Shown: positions 16,284-25,881 of the stretch, one piece after another
Layout: the number at the start of each line of letters is the position of its first letter
Position numbering within the stretch: the first letter of the stretch is position 1
Assembly: GCF_012641275.1 (NCBI RefSeq)
Contig: NZ_JABAIA010000004.1
Coordinates: 850,716-914,715, forward strand
DNA: 64,000 bases
Source: Chitinophaga varians
GTDB lineage: Bacteria > Bacteroidota > Bacteroidia > Chitinophagales > Chitinophagaceae
Direction of reading: 5' to 3'
Notes under the pieces: generated by a model
The model's input: only the letters and a program-made list of their open reading frames with translations
The model's database searches: none
What the model was told of the DNA's origin: nothing
Position numbers and translations under genes: made by a program

Positions 16284-19157
16284 TCACAGATTGTATCCCA
16301 GTGAAACATACCATTGTGAACCAATGGTAGGATTGCCCCACGATTGCACATAGGATTTGTTGAGGATATTTACCCCACCCAGTTTGACGGTGGTTTTAGC
16401 TTTCGGGAAGAATTTGCTGACCATGGCATCCAGCGTGCCGAAGGCAGGAATTTCGCTCAGTGCCAGTGCATTGACATTGGGCCCCACAAAAGAGGATTGC
16501 CAGATATAGGACTGTTGCCATTTCCATACAACGTTAACGGCTATATTGGAATTAGCGATGTTGCGGTTACCTACATTAAGGCTGTAACGTACTTTGGGCG
16601 TATTGAACATGGCGAGGAAGCTGCCGAGGTCTTTCTGGTTGCTCAGTTCATTGTACGAAATGTTACCACCTGCGGTAAAGTTCAGTGGCAGGCTGTAATC
16701 CAGTCCTAATGCCCATCCCCATGATTTAACGGTTTCTTCTGCACTTACCGGCACGGAGAAGATCTGCTGCGGCGAGGTGCCACTGGCAGGTTTCACGAGT
16801 ACCTGGCTGCCGTTCATGTTATTGAAATCATTTTTATAGATGTAGGCGTCTACCAGTAATCTTTTTGCGATCAGCGCTTTATAGCCGAGCTCATAAGCCT
16901 GGATACGTTCCGGTTTGAATTCGCGGAAGGTATATGCCTGAGGATTGCCTGCCAGCACAGACTGCAGTGTAAATACCGGACCGTTGTTCAGGCCGTAGCG
17001 TTCACGCAGGAAGGGCAGACCACCGATCAGGTGTGCCTGCGGTGTGTTGAGGTCTATGTACTGGTCCTGGTTGTTCGGAATGCGGAAGCCTGTCTGATAG
17101 GATACACGCAGGTTGTGTGTTTGCAGGAAGGTGTATACAGCGGATAAACGGGGGCTGAACTGACCTTTGAAGTTCATGTTTTTATCATAGCGCAGTGAAC
17201 CGGTCAGCTTAATGTGATCATCCACCAGTTTTTTCATGATCTGCAGATAACCGCCATATTCATTGATGCGAAACTCTTTGCCGTTATCATCTACTGCGAA
17301 CAGTGTTTTTTCAGAGTTAAGCGTATAGCGGCGATAGTTACCGCCTACCAGTATTTCAGCGAATTTGATCAGGTTATGGAAGTTGTACATAAACTCCAGC
17401 TGGTAGAGATTGGTCTTATCAGTGAATTTAGCGCCTACGCCTTTGGCATCGCCGGGGATAGGCTTGCTTCTCACCTGTGCTGCTGCATTGTTGAATTCCG
17501 GGGTACCTGGCATAAAGCGGCCGGAGTCGGCTTTAGCGCGGGCATTCTGGAAGAAGAGCGGCATACCGGTGGAAACGGCGTTTTGTGCGGCAGCATAAGC
17601 GGCAGCATCGGTAGCACCGGTTTGTAACGCTTTGCCATAGGCCTGCGCGAAGGTGCCCAGTGCCTGCGTGGCGTAAGTGCCGAAATACTGGGAATACCAT
17701 ACAGTGCTTGGTTTCCAGGCTTCATTGATACCGGCGGCGAGGGTGCCGCTGGCATAGCTGTCACCTGACCTTTCCTGGGTGGTATAAGCTCTTACATAGA
17801 AGTCAGGGTGGCGTAATTCCACTTTATATTGACCCATGTTGAAGTCCTTCAGGGAGTAACGGTCAGCGCCGGTGTAAACAGTCGTGCCGGAACCATAGCT
17901 GCCCTGGATGAGGGCTTCGAGATTGTCGGTGATTTTATAGTGCAGGGCGCCGTTCAGCTTCAGGTTTTTAGTGTTGTAGTCCACCACATCGGATTCATTG
18001 TAGCCGGTACGGGTGATAGTGGCCCTGTTGGGAGCGGGGATGGCTGCATTGAAAATCTGGTCGGGTGTCACCTTGCCGCCAAACATGGCGGAGATGCCTG
18101 CCAGTTGCTGGTTCAGCAGACCGCCGGTTTTCAGCGTGTTGTACATGTTAACGGAGTTCTCATCACCATAGGTGTTGACACCGTTATATCCTTCATTGTT
18201 GGCGCGGGTGCCGTCCTGGAGACCGTGGCCGTTGGCCAGGCTCTGGTCGCGGTAGTCGTGGGCCTGCCAGTCGTCCGCTTTGATATAGCCTACGTTCAGT
18301 TTAAATGCCCATTTGTTGTTGAACGCATGCGCATAACGGACCGCCACGTCATAGAAGCCGGTGGTGGCGGAAGTGCGGCCGCCGTCATTGAGTATGCCGG
18401 TTTTCACCTGGGCGCTGAGGCCCTGGTACTGGAACGGGTTTTTGCTGGTCATCAGCACGATGCCGTTGAGCGCGTTGGGGCCGTACAGGGCGGAGGCGGC
18501 GCCGGGGATCAGTTCCACGTTATCAAGGTCCAGTTCGGGAATGCCCACCATATTACCGACGGAGAAGTTAAGGCCTGGGGCCTGGTTGTCCATACCATCG
18601 TTTAGTTGCAGCACACGGGTGTTGCCGTTGCTGTTGAAACCGCGTGTGTTCACGGATTTGAAGGTGAGGCTCTGGGTGCTCATTTCCACGCCTTTCAGGT
18701 TGGCGAGGGCGTCATAAAAGGAGGGGGCCGGAGACGCTTTCAGGGCGCGGGCGTCCAGCTTTTCGATGGACACCGGCGATTGCAGGATGCTTTCCTGTAC
18801 GCGGCTGGCGGCTACTACCACCTCCTGCCCGAGTATTTCTGTCGTGCCGAGTGTAATAGTGATTTTTTCGTTGGCATTGTTGACCACCTGCTCTGTGGTT
18901 TGATAACCCACATAGGTAAAAACGAGGGTCAGTGGCAGGGCATGGTTGGTTTTGAGCTGGAAGTTACCGCCGTTGCCCGTGATAGTGCCGGCTGTGGCGC
19001 CTTTCACGGCAACTGTAACTCCCTGCATACCGTTTCCGGATGTTTTGTCTGTTACAGTACCGGTAATAGTTATAGGCGTTTGCGCTGTGAGTACCAGGGA
19101 AAAGGACATCAATAGCAACAGGGAGCCCAAACATACTTTGAATAGAATGCTTTTCAT
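16284..19157 (-). CDS. TonB-dependent outer membrane receptor
   Basis: 957-residue receptor. The signal peptide (MKSILFKVCLGSLLLLMSF..., cleavage after TAQ) precedes a carboxypeptidase-regulatory-like domain (ITGTVTDKTSGNGMQGVTVA), a plug with a TonB-box-like start (QEVVVAASRVQESILQSPVS), ALYGPNALNGIVLMTSKNP, and a barrel ending in SLGYNL. It lacks a SusD partner and the SusC-type plug, so it is a stand-alone receptor, perhaps for a siderophore, vitamin or metal chelate; the ligand cannot be read from sequence. It is monocistronic: metX, the next gene upstream, ends about 100 bp before its start. Confidence 0.9.
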   Translation of the reverse strand: MKSILFKVCLGSLLLLMSFSLVLTAQTPITITGTVTDKTSGNGMQGVTVAVKGATAGTITGNGGNFQLKTNHALPLTLVFTYVGYQTTEQVVNNANEKITITLGTTEILGQEVVVAASRVQESILQSPVSIEKLDARALKASPAPSFYDALANLKGVEMSTQSLTFKSVNTRGFNSNGNTRVLQLNDGMDNQAPGLNFSVGNMVGIPELDLDNVELIPGAASALYGPNALNGIVLMTSKNPFQYQGLSAQVKTGILNDGGRTSATTGFYDVAVRYAHAFNNKWAFKLNVGYIKADDWQAHDYRDQSLANGHGLQDGTRANNEGYNGVNTYGDENSVNMYNTLKTGGLLNQQLAGISAMFGGKVTPDQIFNAAIPAPNRATITRTGYNESDVVDYNTKNLKLNGALHYKITDNLEALIQGSYGSGTTVYTGADRYSLKDFNMGQYKVELRHPDFYVRAYTTQERSGDSYASGTLAAGINEAWKPSTVWYSQYFGTYATQALGTFAQAYGKALQTGATDAAAYAAAQNAVSTGMPLFFQNARAKADSGRFMPGTPEFNNAAAQVRSKPIPGDAKGVGAKFTDKTNLYQLEFMYNFHNLIKFAEILVGGNYRRYTLNSEKTLFAVDDNGKEFRINEYGGYLQIMKKLVDDHIKLTGSLRYDKNMNFKGQFSPRLSAVYTFLQTHNLRVSYQTGFRIPNNQDQYIDLNTPQAHLIGGLPFLRERYGLNNGPVFTLQSVLAGNPQAYTFREFKPERIQAYELGYKALIAKRLLVDAYIYKNDFNNMNGSQVLVKPASGTSPQQIFSVPVSAEETVKSWGWALGLDYSLPLNFTAGGNISYNELSNQKDLGSFLAMFNTPKVRYSLNVGNRNIANSNIAVNVVWKWQQSYIWQSSFVGPNVNALALSEIPAFGTLDAMVSKFFPKAKTTVKLGGVNILNKSYVQSWGNPTIGSQWYVSLGYNL

Positions 19158-19254
19158 ACGCAGTGGACGTTTTTGATTTAGACTCGGTTATATCTAAATA
19201 TAAGGAAAAATCAAATACAACTGCGAAACTGAAAATATTTCCCGGGAGAGCCGG

Positions 19255-20268
19255 CTACCGCCAATCCTGCAATATCTTCCCGATCTTCTCAAACTCGATC
19301 AGGAAGCCGTCATGGCCATAGGAGGAGTCTATTTCATGATAAACAGTATCAGGCAGATAAGTGGCCAGCAGGCGTTGTTCTTCGGGAGGACAGAGCAGAT
19401 CGCTGCTGATGCCGATGAGCAATACCGGTTGCTGTATGTGGGAAAGGGAAGTGGTGATGTCTTCATGACGGCCGCGCGCAATGTTATGGCTGTCCATGGC
19501 TTTGGTGAGTAGCCAGTAGGACTGGGCATTGAAACGTTTCACCAGTTTATCGCCCTGGTAATCGATATAGGAGGAAGCGCGGAAATGGTCTGTCTTTTCC
19601 TTGTCAGGATCAGACTGTGTGCGCATAAAGGTCTGGTAGTTGCGATAAGTGACCATGCCGATGGCCCTTGCAGCCTTGAGGCCGCGGGCGCCGGCATGGG
19701 GCGCCGGGTCCTGCCAGCTGGCATCGGCTTCTATGGCCAGGCGTTGCGCGGTATGAATGGCAATGCCCCAGGCGCTTTCAGCGGCGCCGGTGCAGAGCAG
19801 GAACAGACGGGCAATGCGCTCCGGTTCAGTCAATGCCCATTCCAATACCTGGTACCCCCCCATGGAACCACCCACCAGCAGGCTTATCTGTTGTATCTGC
19901 AGGTGTTCCCGTAACAGGCGGTGCGCCTGCACCATATCACGGATGGTAACGGCCGGAAAGGTATGGTACCAGGGCTCGCCGGTAGCAGGATTTACAGTAT
20001 GCGGACCGGAACTGCCGTAGCAGGAACCGATAATATTGGCGCACACAATGAAATGCCGGGCCGGGTCAATTACCCGTTCATAGCCAATAAGGCCGCTCCA
20101 CCAGTCAGCCACGTCGCTGTTGGCGGTCAATGCATGACATACCCATACCACATTGCTGCCGTCAGCATTCATGGTGCCGTAAGTATGATAGGCGATCTGT
20201 AATTCAGGTAATACCTGGCCGGACTCCAGCCGGAATGGTGCTTTACTGTAAAAAACCTGTGCAGACAA
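19255..20268 (-). CDS. metX: Homoserine O-acetyltransferase MetX
   Basis: Alpha/beta-hydrolase-fold enzyme that acylates homoserine, normally from acetyl-CoA, as the first step of methionine synthesis. The nucleophile elbow GGSMGG places Ser135; the triad is completed by Asp290 (ISSDLLCPPEEQ) and His319 (SSYGHDGFLIE). The length of 337 residues is slightly short for MetX. Some members use succinyl-CoA; the sequence alone does not exclude that. It diverges from an OsmC-type gene followed by a transsulfuration-family enzyme, which supports a methionine cluster. A family A palindrome lies in the divergent intergenic region, and no SAM riboswitch was recognised there. Confidence 0.92.
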   Translation of the reverse strand: MSAQVFYSKAPFRLESGQVLPELQIAYHTYGTMNADGSNVVWVCHALTANSDVADWWSGLIGYERVIDPARHFIVCANIIGSCYGSSGPHTVNPATGEPWYHTFPAVTIRDMVQAHRLLREHLQIQQISLLVGGSMGGYQVLEWALTEPERIARLFLLCTGAAESAWGIAIHTAQRLAIEADASWQDPAPHAGARGLKAARAIGMVTYRNYQTFMRTQSDPDKEKTDHFRASSYIDYQGDKLVKRFNAQSYWLLTKAMDSHNIARGRHEDITTSLSHIQQPVLLIGISSDLLCPPEEQRLLATYLPDTVYHEIDSSYGHDGFLIEFEKIGKILQDWR

Positions 20269-20313
20269 TAATCCAAAATTTTTGCAAATCTACAATACCA
20301 ATCAGGAATTACA

Positions 20314-20416
20314 AATTACGAATTAGGAATTACGAATGGAGGGTTCTTTTACAGGGCGGCTGTTAACGGACCTTTCCGTGAAACAGCCCTCAATTCGTAA
20401 TTCCTAATTCGTAATT
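20314..20416. repeat. Family A palindromic repeat (copy 1)
   Basis: A 24-bp left arm (20314-20337, beginning AATTACGAATTAGG) is perfectly complementary to 20393-20416. The 55-bp interior can fold further: GGCTGTT with AACAGCC, and ACGGA-CCTT-TCCGT. A related element with different arms is at 36470-36571. It lies between metX and the osmC-type gene. Confidence 0.88.
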
Positions 20417-20431
20417 CGTAATTGAATTATT

Positions 20432-20439
20432 TATCTTTG
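20432..20439 (+). promoter_or_regulatory. Bacteroidota -7 element upstream of the OsmC gene
   Basis: TATCTTTG (TAnnTTTG), 21 bp before the chosen start codon at 20461. The region immediately upstream is the right arm of the family A palindrome, so a -33 box is not clear. Confidence 0.55.
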
Positions 20440-20460
20440 TTGGAAGAAACCCACCTAATC

Positions 20461-20880
20461 ATGAAAATAGCATTACAAAGAGTAGACGATGGTTTCAACA
20501 TGGAAGCCGTTGATGAAGGCGGTCACAAAGTGTTGATGGATTCATCCCTGGAAAACGGGGGGAAGAACAACGGAGTAAGACCTATGCAGATGGTCATCAT
20601 GGGCCTCGGAGGTTGCTCTGCCATTGATGTGCTGATGATCCTGAAAAAACAACGTCAGGAAGTGAAGGATTTCCGCATTGAAATAGAAGCGGAGAGGGAA
20701 AAAGGCAAAGAACCGTCTTTATGGGAAACAGCCCACATCGTATTTCATTTTACCGGAAACATCGACGCTGATAAAGCTGCCCGCGCAGTGGAACTGTCGA
20801 TGAACAAATATTGCTCCGTCGCTGAAACGCTGCGTCTGGCCAACACCAAACTGACCTGGGAAGTGAAACTGAACGCTTAA
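20461..20880 (+). CDS. OsmC/Ohr-family protein
   Basis: 139-residue OsmC-fold protein. The ATG at 20461 is preferred over an in-frame one at 20422, because the latter lies upstream of the TAnnTTTG element. Family features are VRPMQMVIMGLGGCSAIDVL with the conserved Cys, and a second conserved Cys in MNKYCSVAETL. OsmC proteins reduce organic peroxides through this Cys pair; the YhfA-like subgroup, to which the MGLGGCSAIDV pattern belongs, has no proven activity. It is followed after 18 bp by the transsulfuration enzyme gene, so both are probably co-transcribed, suggesting a link with sulfur metabolism. Confidence 0.88.
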   Translation: MKIALQRVDDGFNMEAVDEGGHKVLMDSSLENGGKNNGVRPMQMVIMGLGGCSAIDVLMILKKQRQEVKDFRIEIEAEREKGKEPSLWETAHIVFHFTGNIDADKAARAVELSMNKYCSVAETLRLANTKLTWEVKLNA

Positions 20881-20898
20881 TAACGGAGAGAAACCACC

Positions 20899-22092
20899 AT
20901 GTCCATGAGCAATAACAAGCAATACCAACCGGAAACCAATGCGGTAAGAATTCAGACGGCACGTACCAACGAAATGGAACATTCCACACCAATGTTCCTG
21001 ACTTCCAGCTTCTGCTTTGATAATGCGGAAGAAATGAGGGCCACTTTCGCGGATGAAACAGATTTTAATATCTACAGCCGCTTCAGCAACCCCAACGTGG
21101 ACGAGTTTGTACAGAAGATGTGCGCGCTCGAAGGCGCGGAGGCTGGTTATGCCACGGCTTCAGGCATGAGCGCTATTTTCGCCAGCTTCATGGCCCTGCT
21201 GAAAGCAGGCGACCACCTGCTGAGCGCCCGCTCTATCTTCGGTTCCACACATACCGTTATCACTAAGTTCCTGCCCAAATGGGGGATAGAATGGTCCTAT
21301 TTCGATGTCAACGATCCCGCCGGCATTGAAGCGATGATCAAACCCAATACAAAGATGATCTTCGTGGAAACACCCTCCAATCCCGGACTGGAAATCATCG
21401 ATATGGCGTACCTCGCCGGCATTGCCAATAAACATAATGTCATCCTCAACGTTGACAACTGTTTTGCCACACCGGTGCTGCAACGTCCTATCGAAGCAGG
21501 CGCTCATATCGTTACCCACTCCGCCACCAAATGGATCGACGGCCAGGGACGTGTACTGGGCGGCGCTATCGTTGGTAAAAAAGAACTGATCAAAGAAATA
21601 CATACCTTCTGCAGAAGCACCGGCCCGGCGATGTCGCCCTTCAATGCATGGGTGCTTAGCAAAAGCCTGGAAACACTGCACGTACGGATGGAACGTCATG
21701 CTGCCAGCGCGCTGAAACTGGCACAGTCGCTGGAAGGTAATCCACACCTGAGCGGCGTGAGATATCCTTTCCTCGCCAGCCATCCGCAGCATGATATCGC
21801 CCGTAAACAAATGAGCGGCGGCGGTGGTATCGTATGCTTTGAACTGAAAGGCGGCCTCGAAAGCGGCGTGCGTTTCCTCAATGCGTTAGAACTGCTGTCC
21901 CTCACGGCCAACCTGGGCGACAGCCGCAGCATCGCTTCCCATCCGGCCAGCACCACGCACGCCAAACTGAGCGATGAGGAAAGGGCCAACGTAGGCATCA
22001 CGCCGGGTCTGATCCGCATCTCTGTCGGACTGGAAAACGTCAATGACATCCTTGCGGACATAAAACAGGCACTGGAAAAAAGCGCCCTGTAA
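20899..22092 (+). CDS. PLP-dependent transsulfuration-family enzyme (O-acyl-homoserine sulfhydrylase/cystathionine gamma-synthase type)
   Basis: 397-residue Cys/Met-metabolism PLP enzyme. The PLP lysine lies in HSATKWIDGQGRVLGG, and TASGMSAIFASFMALLKAGD and NVDNCFATPVLQRP are also family hallmarks. The closest family I recognise is O-succinylhomoserine sulfhydrylase (MetZ); cystathionine gamma-synthase or an O-acetylhomoserine sulfhydrylase cannot be excluded from motifs alone. With the divergent metX it would form homocysteine from acylated homoserine. It lies 18 bp after the OsmC gene. Confidence 0.9.
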   Translation: MSMSNNKQYQPETNAVRIQTARTNEMEHSTPMFLTSSFCFDNAEEMRATFADETDFNIYSRFSNPNVDEFVQKMCALEGAEAGYATASGMSAIFASFMALLKAGDHLLSARSIFGSTHTVITKFLPKWGIEWSYFDVNDPAGIEAMIKPNTKMIFVETPSNPGLEIIDMAYLAGIANKHNVILNVDNCFATPVLQRPIEAGAHIVTHSATKWIDGQGRVLGGAIVGKKELIKEIHTFCRSTGPAMSPFNAWVLSKSLETLHVRMERHAASALKLAQSLEGNPHLSGVRYPFLASHPQHDIARKQMSGGGGIVCFELKGGLESGVRFLNALELLSLTANLGDSRSIASHPASTTHAKLSDEERANVGITPGLIRISVGLENVNDILADIKQALEKSAL

Positions 22093-22113
22093 CTATCAAC
22101 GCATCTATACAAT

Positions 22114-22141
22114 AATGCCCGGGGCCTGCGCTCCGGGCATT
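22114..22141. terminator. Hairpin between convergent genes
   Basis: AATGCCCGG (22114-22122) pairs with CCGGGCATT (22133-22141). It lies between the transsulfuration gene and the convergent DoxX gene. The T-run is poor, so function as a terminator is only probable. Confidence 0.55.
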
Positions 22142-22164
22142 GTCATTTATAGCCTTTCGTTCAC

Positions 22165-22572
22165 CTATGCCTTTTGCCTGTATAAACCGGCCAGCGCGAA
22201 AGCCGCTGCGGCAGCAGAGAATACGGAAAAATCCAGCGGGGCCTTGATGCTTTTTGAAAAAGTCATCGCCAGCGCAAACAATATCAGCAAAATACCGCTG
22301 CCTTGCGCTACCAGCCGGGTTTTGAAGCCAGCCAACAACAATATGCCGAAAAGCAGCTCCAGGGCTGTTGCCACCGCTGCGGCAATGGAAACCAGCGGCG
22401 CTGGGATACCGGGCAACAAGGTTGTGGTGTATTGAAGGAACTTGTCCCAGTTGCCCCAGGCGGAATGTGCCGCACCCCAAAGTCCGAACCGGTCGGCCAC
22501 GGCGGACAAAAAACCTGCGCTGAGGGCTATACGTAAAAACCAGGCTGTTATTTTTTCTTCTGAAGATTTCAT
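22165..22572 (-). CDS. DoxX-family membrane protein
   Basis: 135-residue protein with four hydrophobic helices (ITAWFLRIALSAGFLSAVAD, PLVSIAAAVATALELLFGIL, GSGILLILFALAMTFSK, FSVFSAAAAAFALAGLY). The R-x-A-LSAGFLSAVADRFGLWG start and the LELLFGILLLAGFKTRLVA stretch are typical of DoxX proteins, which are inner membrane proteins linked to redox or thiosulfate metabolism in some organisms. The position beside methionine genes is suggestive only. Monocistronic. Confidence 0.8.
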   Translation of the reverse strand: MKSSEEKITAWFLRIALSAGFLSAVADRFGLWGAAHSAWGNWDKFLQYTTTLLPGIPAPLVSIAAAVATALELLFGILLLAGFKTRLVAQGSGILLILFALAMTFSKSIKAPLDFSVFSAAAAAFALAGLYRQKA

Positions 22573-22714
22573 AACTGTTTAAATGGATAGTGATGTAATG
22601 CAGAGCGATAACAAAGGTATTTACCATTACAGGATTTCTTCTTAAGACAGCTTAAGAAAGTTATACCGCTTAAAACACAAATGAATATTTAAGATATTTT
22701 GTTATATTAGAATT

Positions 22715-23071
22715 ATGAAATCCTTTTCTCATTTTCTGCTGGTCCTTGTACTGGCGTATCTGGCGGGCACTGTGCTTCCCTGGTGGAGCGTAGCCCTGGT
22801 GGCCTTTGTGGTGACATTGGTGCTGCCGTTGTCTCCTGGCAAGTCCTTCTTCAGTGCGTTCCTCTCCGTGTTCATACTGTGGCTGGTGCTGGCATTTTAT
22901 ATGGATGTACGCAACGACCACCTGTTGGCCAACCGGATGAGCGAAATGATCCTGCAGGTGCGCAGCGCGCCGTTACTGGGAGTTATCAGTGCGCTCATTG
23001 GCGGACTGGTGGCCGGTTTCGCAGCCAGCAGCGCTGCCTTTATCCGGGCTCCCAGGAAGATCGTGTCCTAG
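22715..23071 (+). CDS. Small conserved-looking membrane protein, function unknown
   Basis: 118 residues with three or four predicted membrane segments (FLLVLVLAYLAGTVLPWW, VALVAFVVTLVLPL, FFSAFLSVFILWLVLAFYMD, and a Gly/Ala-rich last helix LLGVISALIGGLVAGFAASSA). A cytoplasmic or periplasmic loop VRNDHLLANRMSEMI lies before the last helix. I recognise no family. It is preceded by an AT-rich region and followed after 78 bp by the DUF5686 gene on the same strand. Confidence 0.7.
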   Translation: MKSFSHFLLVLVLAYLAGTVLPWWSVALVAFVVTLVLPLSPGKSFFSAFLSVFILWLVLAFYMDVRNDHLLANRMSEMILQVRSAPLLGVISALIGGLVAGFAASSAAFIRAPRKIVS

Positions 23072-23149
23072 CTTATCATGTGCTGTTAAATTTGTGGTAA
23101 AACGGTAGGTGCTTCATTTGCGTACATACCTGGTAGTTATTTTTGAGAT

Positions 23150-25669
23150 ATGATGAAATACTTACCGACCCTGTTTTTACTCCTGTTTACTACCTACTGT
23201 GAAGCCGCTATTGTCAAAGGTTTGGTGACCGATGACAAAAATAACCCGCTACCTTTTGCCACTGTTCTGATAAAAGGGACGACGACCGGTACCACTACCA
23301 ACGCTGCCGGCCAGTACCAACTGGAGGTACCGTCCGGTCAACATGCACTCGTTTGCCAGTATATCGGTTACCGTAAGACGGAGAAAGTAATTCAGGTCGA
23401 TATTACTCCCCAGGTCCTCAACTTCACGCTGTCGCCTGTCAACCTTCAGATCAAAGAGGTCGTGGTGAAAGCAGGAGGTGAAGACCCCGCCTATGCCATC
23501 ATCCGGCAGGCCATCAAAAAAAGGGCTTTCTATCAGCAACAGGTCCAGGAATACACCTGTATGTCCTATATCAAGGGCACCATCAGAATGACGGGTACGC
23601 CCAATAAGTTCCTGGGCAAAAAAATCGATAAGGAAGACATGGGAGTGGACAGTGCCGGTAAAGGCATGGTGTTCCTGTCGGAATCGGTGACTAAAATTTC
23701 TTCCCGTATGCCGGATAAACTGAAGCTGGAAGTGATCTCCGACCGTAAGAGCGGCGGCGGCTTCGGTATGAGTTTCCCGGCTTTCATCAGCTTTTATGAT
23801 AATAACGTGTCTGCCGTTATCACGCAGATGGGCCCCAGAGGCTATATCTCACCCATTTCACAAAATGCGCTGTCATACTACAAATACCGGCTCGAGGGCG
23901 AGTTCCTGGAAGACGGCCGTATGGTCAATAAGATAAAAGTGATCCCTAAAAGGAAGCAGGAGCCGCTGTTTGCCGGCTATATCTTTATCACCGACGGCGA
24001 TTGGCGCATTCATAGCACCGACCTGGTACTAACCAGCGAATACCAGCTGGAGCTGATGGATACGCTGCGCATCCGTCAAACGCATGTGCCGGTGTCCGGC
24101 GAGGTATGGCGCGTTAAAGACCAGGTACTGTATATGTCGGTCGATAAATTCGGCTTCGGTATGGTCGGTAATTTCGTGAACGTATATTCGGACTACAACC
24201 TGCACCCGAACTTCGGGCCGAAGTACTTTGACAACACATTCCTGAAATACGATTCCGCGTTTGATAAAAAAGAAGCAGTGTACTGGGACAGTATCCGGCC
24301 GGTGCCCTTGGAGGAGGCCGAGTCCCGCGATTACCATCAGAAAGACAGCACTGCCCGCGCCAACAGGCTGGCGGCCATGAATGGCAATACGCTGGATTCG
24401 CTGCGTAAAAAACAAAAGCCGGTGAAGGTAATGGACGTGTTGTGGGGCGGTGTTAACCGCAAGTTGTATTTCCGCCGTGACAGCGCTATTGCGTCGCATA
24501 TGTTGTATGTGAACGGTTTGGCCAAATCCCTTAAATATAATACGGTGGAAGGTTTGGTGCTGGCGTTGGAACCGCGGCTGCAGCTGAACCTGGGAGAGGA
24601 GCGGCAACTACGGATATCTCCGTATGTGCGTTACGGTTTGAGCAATACTCACCTCAACGCTTATACGTTTTTGACCTATAGTGCCAATAGCCGTGTGCGC
24701 CAGCGTTATGGCCGCAACGACTGGACGCTGGGCGGTGGCAAACGTGTCAGTCAGTTCAACCAGGATAACCCGATTGATAACATCGCCAATGAATTTTATA
24801 CGCTGCTGCTGAAGGAGAACTATATGAAACTGTATGAAAATTGGTTTGGCCAGTTGCGCTACAGCCGCACGTTTCAGACCAACGACCGGTTGACTGCCGG
24901 TGTGCGTTATGAAAGCCGCATCCCGGTAGAGAATACCACAGACTTTACCTTCTTTAAAAACGATAAAAAGCAGTTTACGCCCAATCATCCGGAAGAACTG
25001 GCGCAGGTGCCGTTTGAACGGCATCAGGCCTTTATTGTGGACCTGAGCTTCCGTTACCAGCCGGGGCAACAGTTTGTGGAGTTGCCGGACCGCAAGATGC
25101 CGCTGGGCTCCAAATATCCGACCTTTGAGCTGGCCTACAGCAAAGGCATTCCAAATGTGGGCAACAGTGTGGTGGATTTCGACAAATGGAAGTTATCGGT
25201 GTTTGACAATATGAACTTCAAACTGTTTGGTGAATTCCGTTACCGTGTTACCGCCGGCGGTTTCCTAAATGACCGTAATGTACAGATACCTGACTTTCAG
25301 CACTTCAATGGCAACCAGACGTTTTACAATACCAAATACCTGAACAGTTTCCAGTTAGCGCCGTATTATCGTTATAGCACTACAGCGCCGTTTTTTATGA
25401 CAGCCAATGTGGAGCACCATTTCAATGGGCTGCTGACCAATAAAATACCTTTGCTGAACAGGCTGAAATGGAATCTGGTAGCTGGTTCCAATGCATTTTA
25501 TGTAAATGATAAAAACAACTATGTGGAAGCGTTCCTCGGATTGGAAAATATTCTGAAAGTGCTCAGGGTTGATGTGGTGGCCGGTTATCAGAGCCAGGAC
25601 AATACACGTATAGGCGTCAGAGTGGGAATGGGAGGGGTGTTCGGAAATTTAATAAAGCTGGACCAGTAG
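23150..25669 (+). CDS. DUF5686 outer membrane protein with carboxypeptidase-regulatory-like domain
   Basis: 839 residues. The signal peptide (MMKYLPTLFLLLFTTYCEA) is followed by a carboxypeptidase-regulatory-like beta-sandwich (VKGLVTDDKNNPLPFATVLIKG, residues 21-105), then a DUF5686 region (AGGEDPAYAIIRQAIKKRAFY is a reliable signature) running to the C-terminus with barrel-like aromatic/charged alternation. The family is common and restricted to Bacteroidota; the function is unknown, probably outer membrane located. No partner gene is adjacent. A family B palindrome follows 15 bp after the stop. Confidence 0.88.
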   Translation: MMKYLPTLFLLLFTTYCEAAIVKGLVTDDKNNPLPFATVLIKGTTTGTTTNAAGQYQLEVPSGQHALVCQYIGYRKTEKVIQVDITPQVLNFTLSPVNLQIKEVVVKAGGEDPAYAIIRQAIKKRAFYQQQVQEYTCMSYIKGTIRMTGTPNKFLGKKIDKEDMGVDSAGKGMVFLSESVTKISSRMPDKLKLEVISDRKSGGGFGMSFPAFISFYDNNVSAVITQMGPRGYISPISQNALSYYKYRLEGEFLEDGRMVNKIKVIPKRKQEPLFAGYIFITDGDWRIHSTDLVLTSEYQLELMDTLRIRQTHVPVSGEVWRVKDQVLYMSVDKFGFGMVGNFVNVYSDYNLHPNFGPKYFDNTFLKYDSAFDKKEAVYWDSIRPVPLEEAESRDYHQKDSTARANRLAAMNGNTLDSLRKKQKPVKVMDVLWGGVNRKLYFRRDSAIASHMLYVNGLAKSLKYNTVEGLVLALEPRLQLNLGEERQLRISPYVRYGLSNTHLNAYTFLTYSANSRVRQRYGRNDWTLGGGKRVSQFNQDNPIDNIANEFYTLLLKENYMKLYENWFGQLRYSRTFQTNDRLTAGVRYESRIPVENTTDFTFFKNDKKQFTPNHPEELAQVPFERHQAFIVDLSFRYQPGQQFVELPDRKMPLGSKYPTFELAYSKGIPNVGNSVVDFDKWKLSVFDNMNFKLFGEFRYRVTAGGFLNDRNVQIPDFQHFNGNQTFYNTKYLNSFQLAPYYRYSTTAPFFMTANVEHHFNGLLTNKIPLLNRLKWNLVAGSNAFYVNDKNNYVEAFLGLENILKVLRVDVVAGYQSQDNTRIGVRVGMGGVFGNLIKLDQ

Positions 25670-25683
25670 GGGTGTTGACAACA

Positions 25684-25749
25684 TATTTGGTTATTTGGAC
25701 TGGCTTTTTATTGGGGAGAACAAATAACCAAATTTCCAAATAACCAAAT
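25684..25749. repeat. Family B palindromic repeat (copy 2)
   Basis: ATTTGGTTATTTGG (25684-25697) is perfectly complementary to CCAAATAACCAAAT (25736-25749). The right side carries a tandem second copy of the arm (25721-25733). It lies after the DUF5686 gene. Confidence 0.82.
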
Positions 25750-25770
25750 TACCGATGTCTTCTTCATAGC

Positions 25771-25881
25771 CTATCTTTTTTTGCTTCTCATTTCTTTGCG
25801 TTCATCGAAGAAATAAGCCAACAGTCTGTAGACCCAGATGCCAACGATGGCGTACATAAAGTAAGTAAGGTAAATACTCAT
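25771..25881 (-). CDS. 36-residue putative membrane microprotein
   Basis: A complete small ORF that standard length cut-offs miss. It starts MSIYLTYFMYAIVGIWVYRL, a single hydrophobic helix, and ends in a charged, Lys/Arg-rich tail (FFDERKEMRSKKR). This helix-plus-basic-tail layout fits a positive-inside microprotein. It uses ordinary codons and ends 21 bp from the family B palindrome. No homologue is recognised and no ribosome binding site is seen. Confidence 0.5.
   Translation of the reverse strand: MSIYLTYFMYAIVGIWVYRLLAYFFDERKEMRSKKR

Noticed and set aside
20269..20460. SAM riboswitch between metX and the OsmC gene
   Set aside because: The structure present is the family A palindrome, which recurs at a non-methionine locus; no SAM-binding motif recognised.
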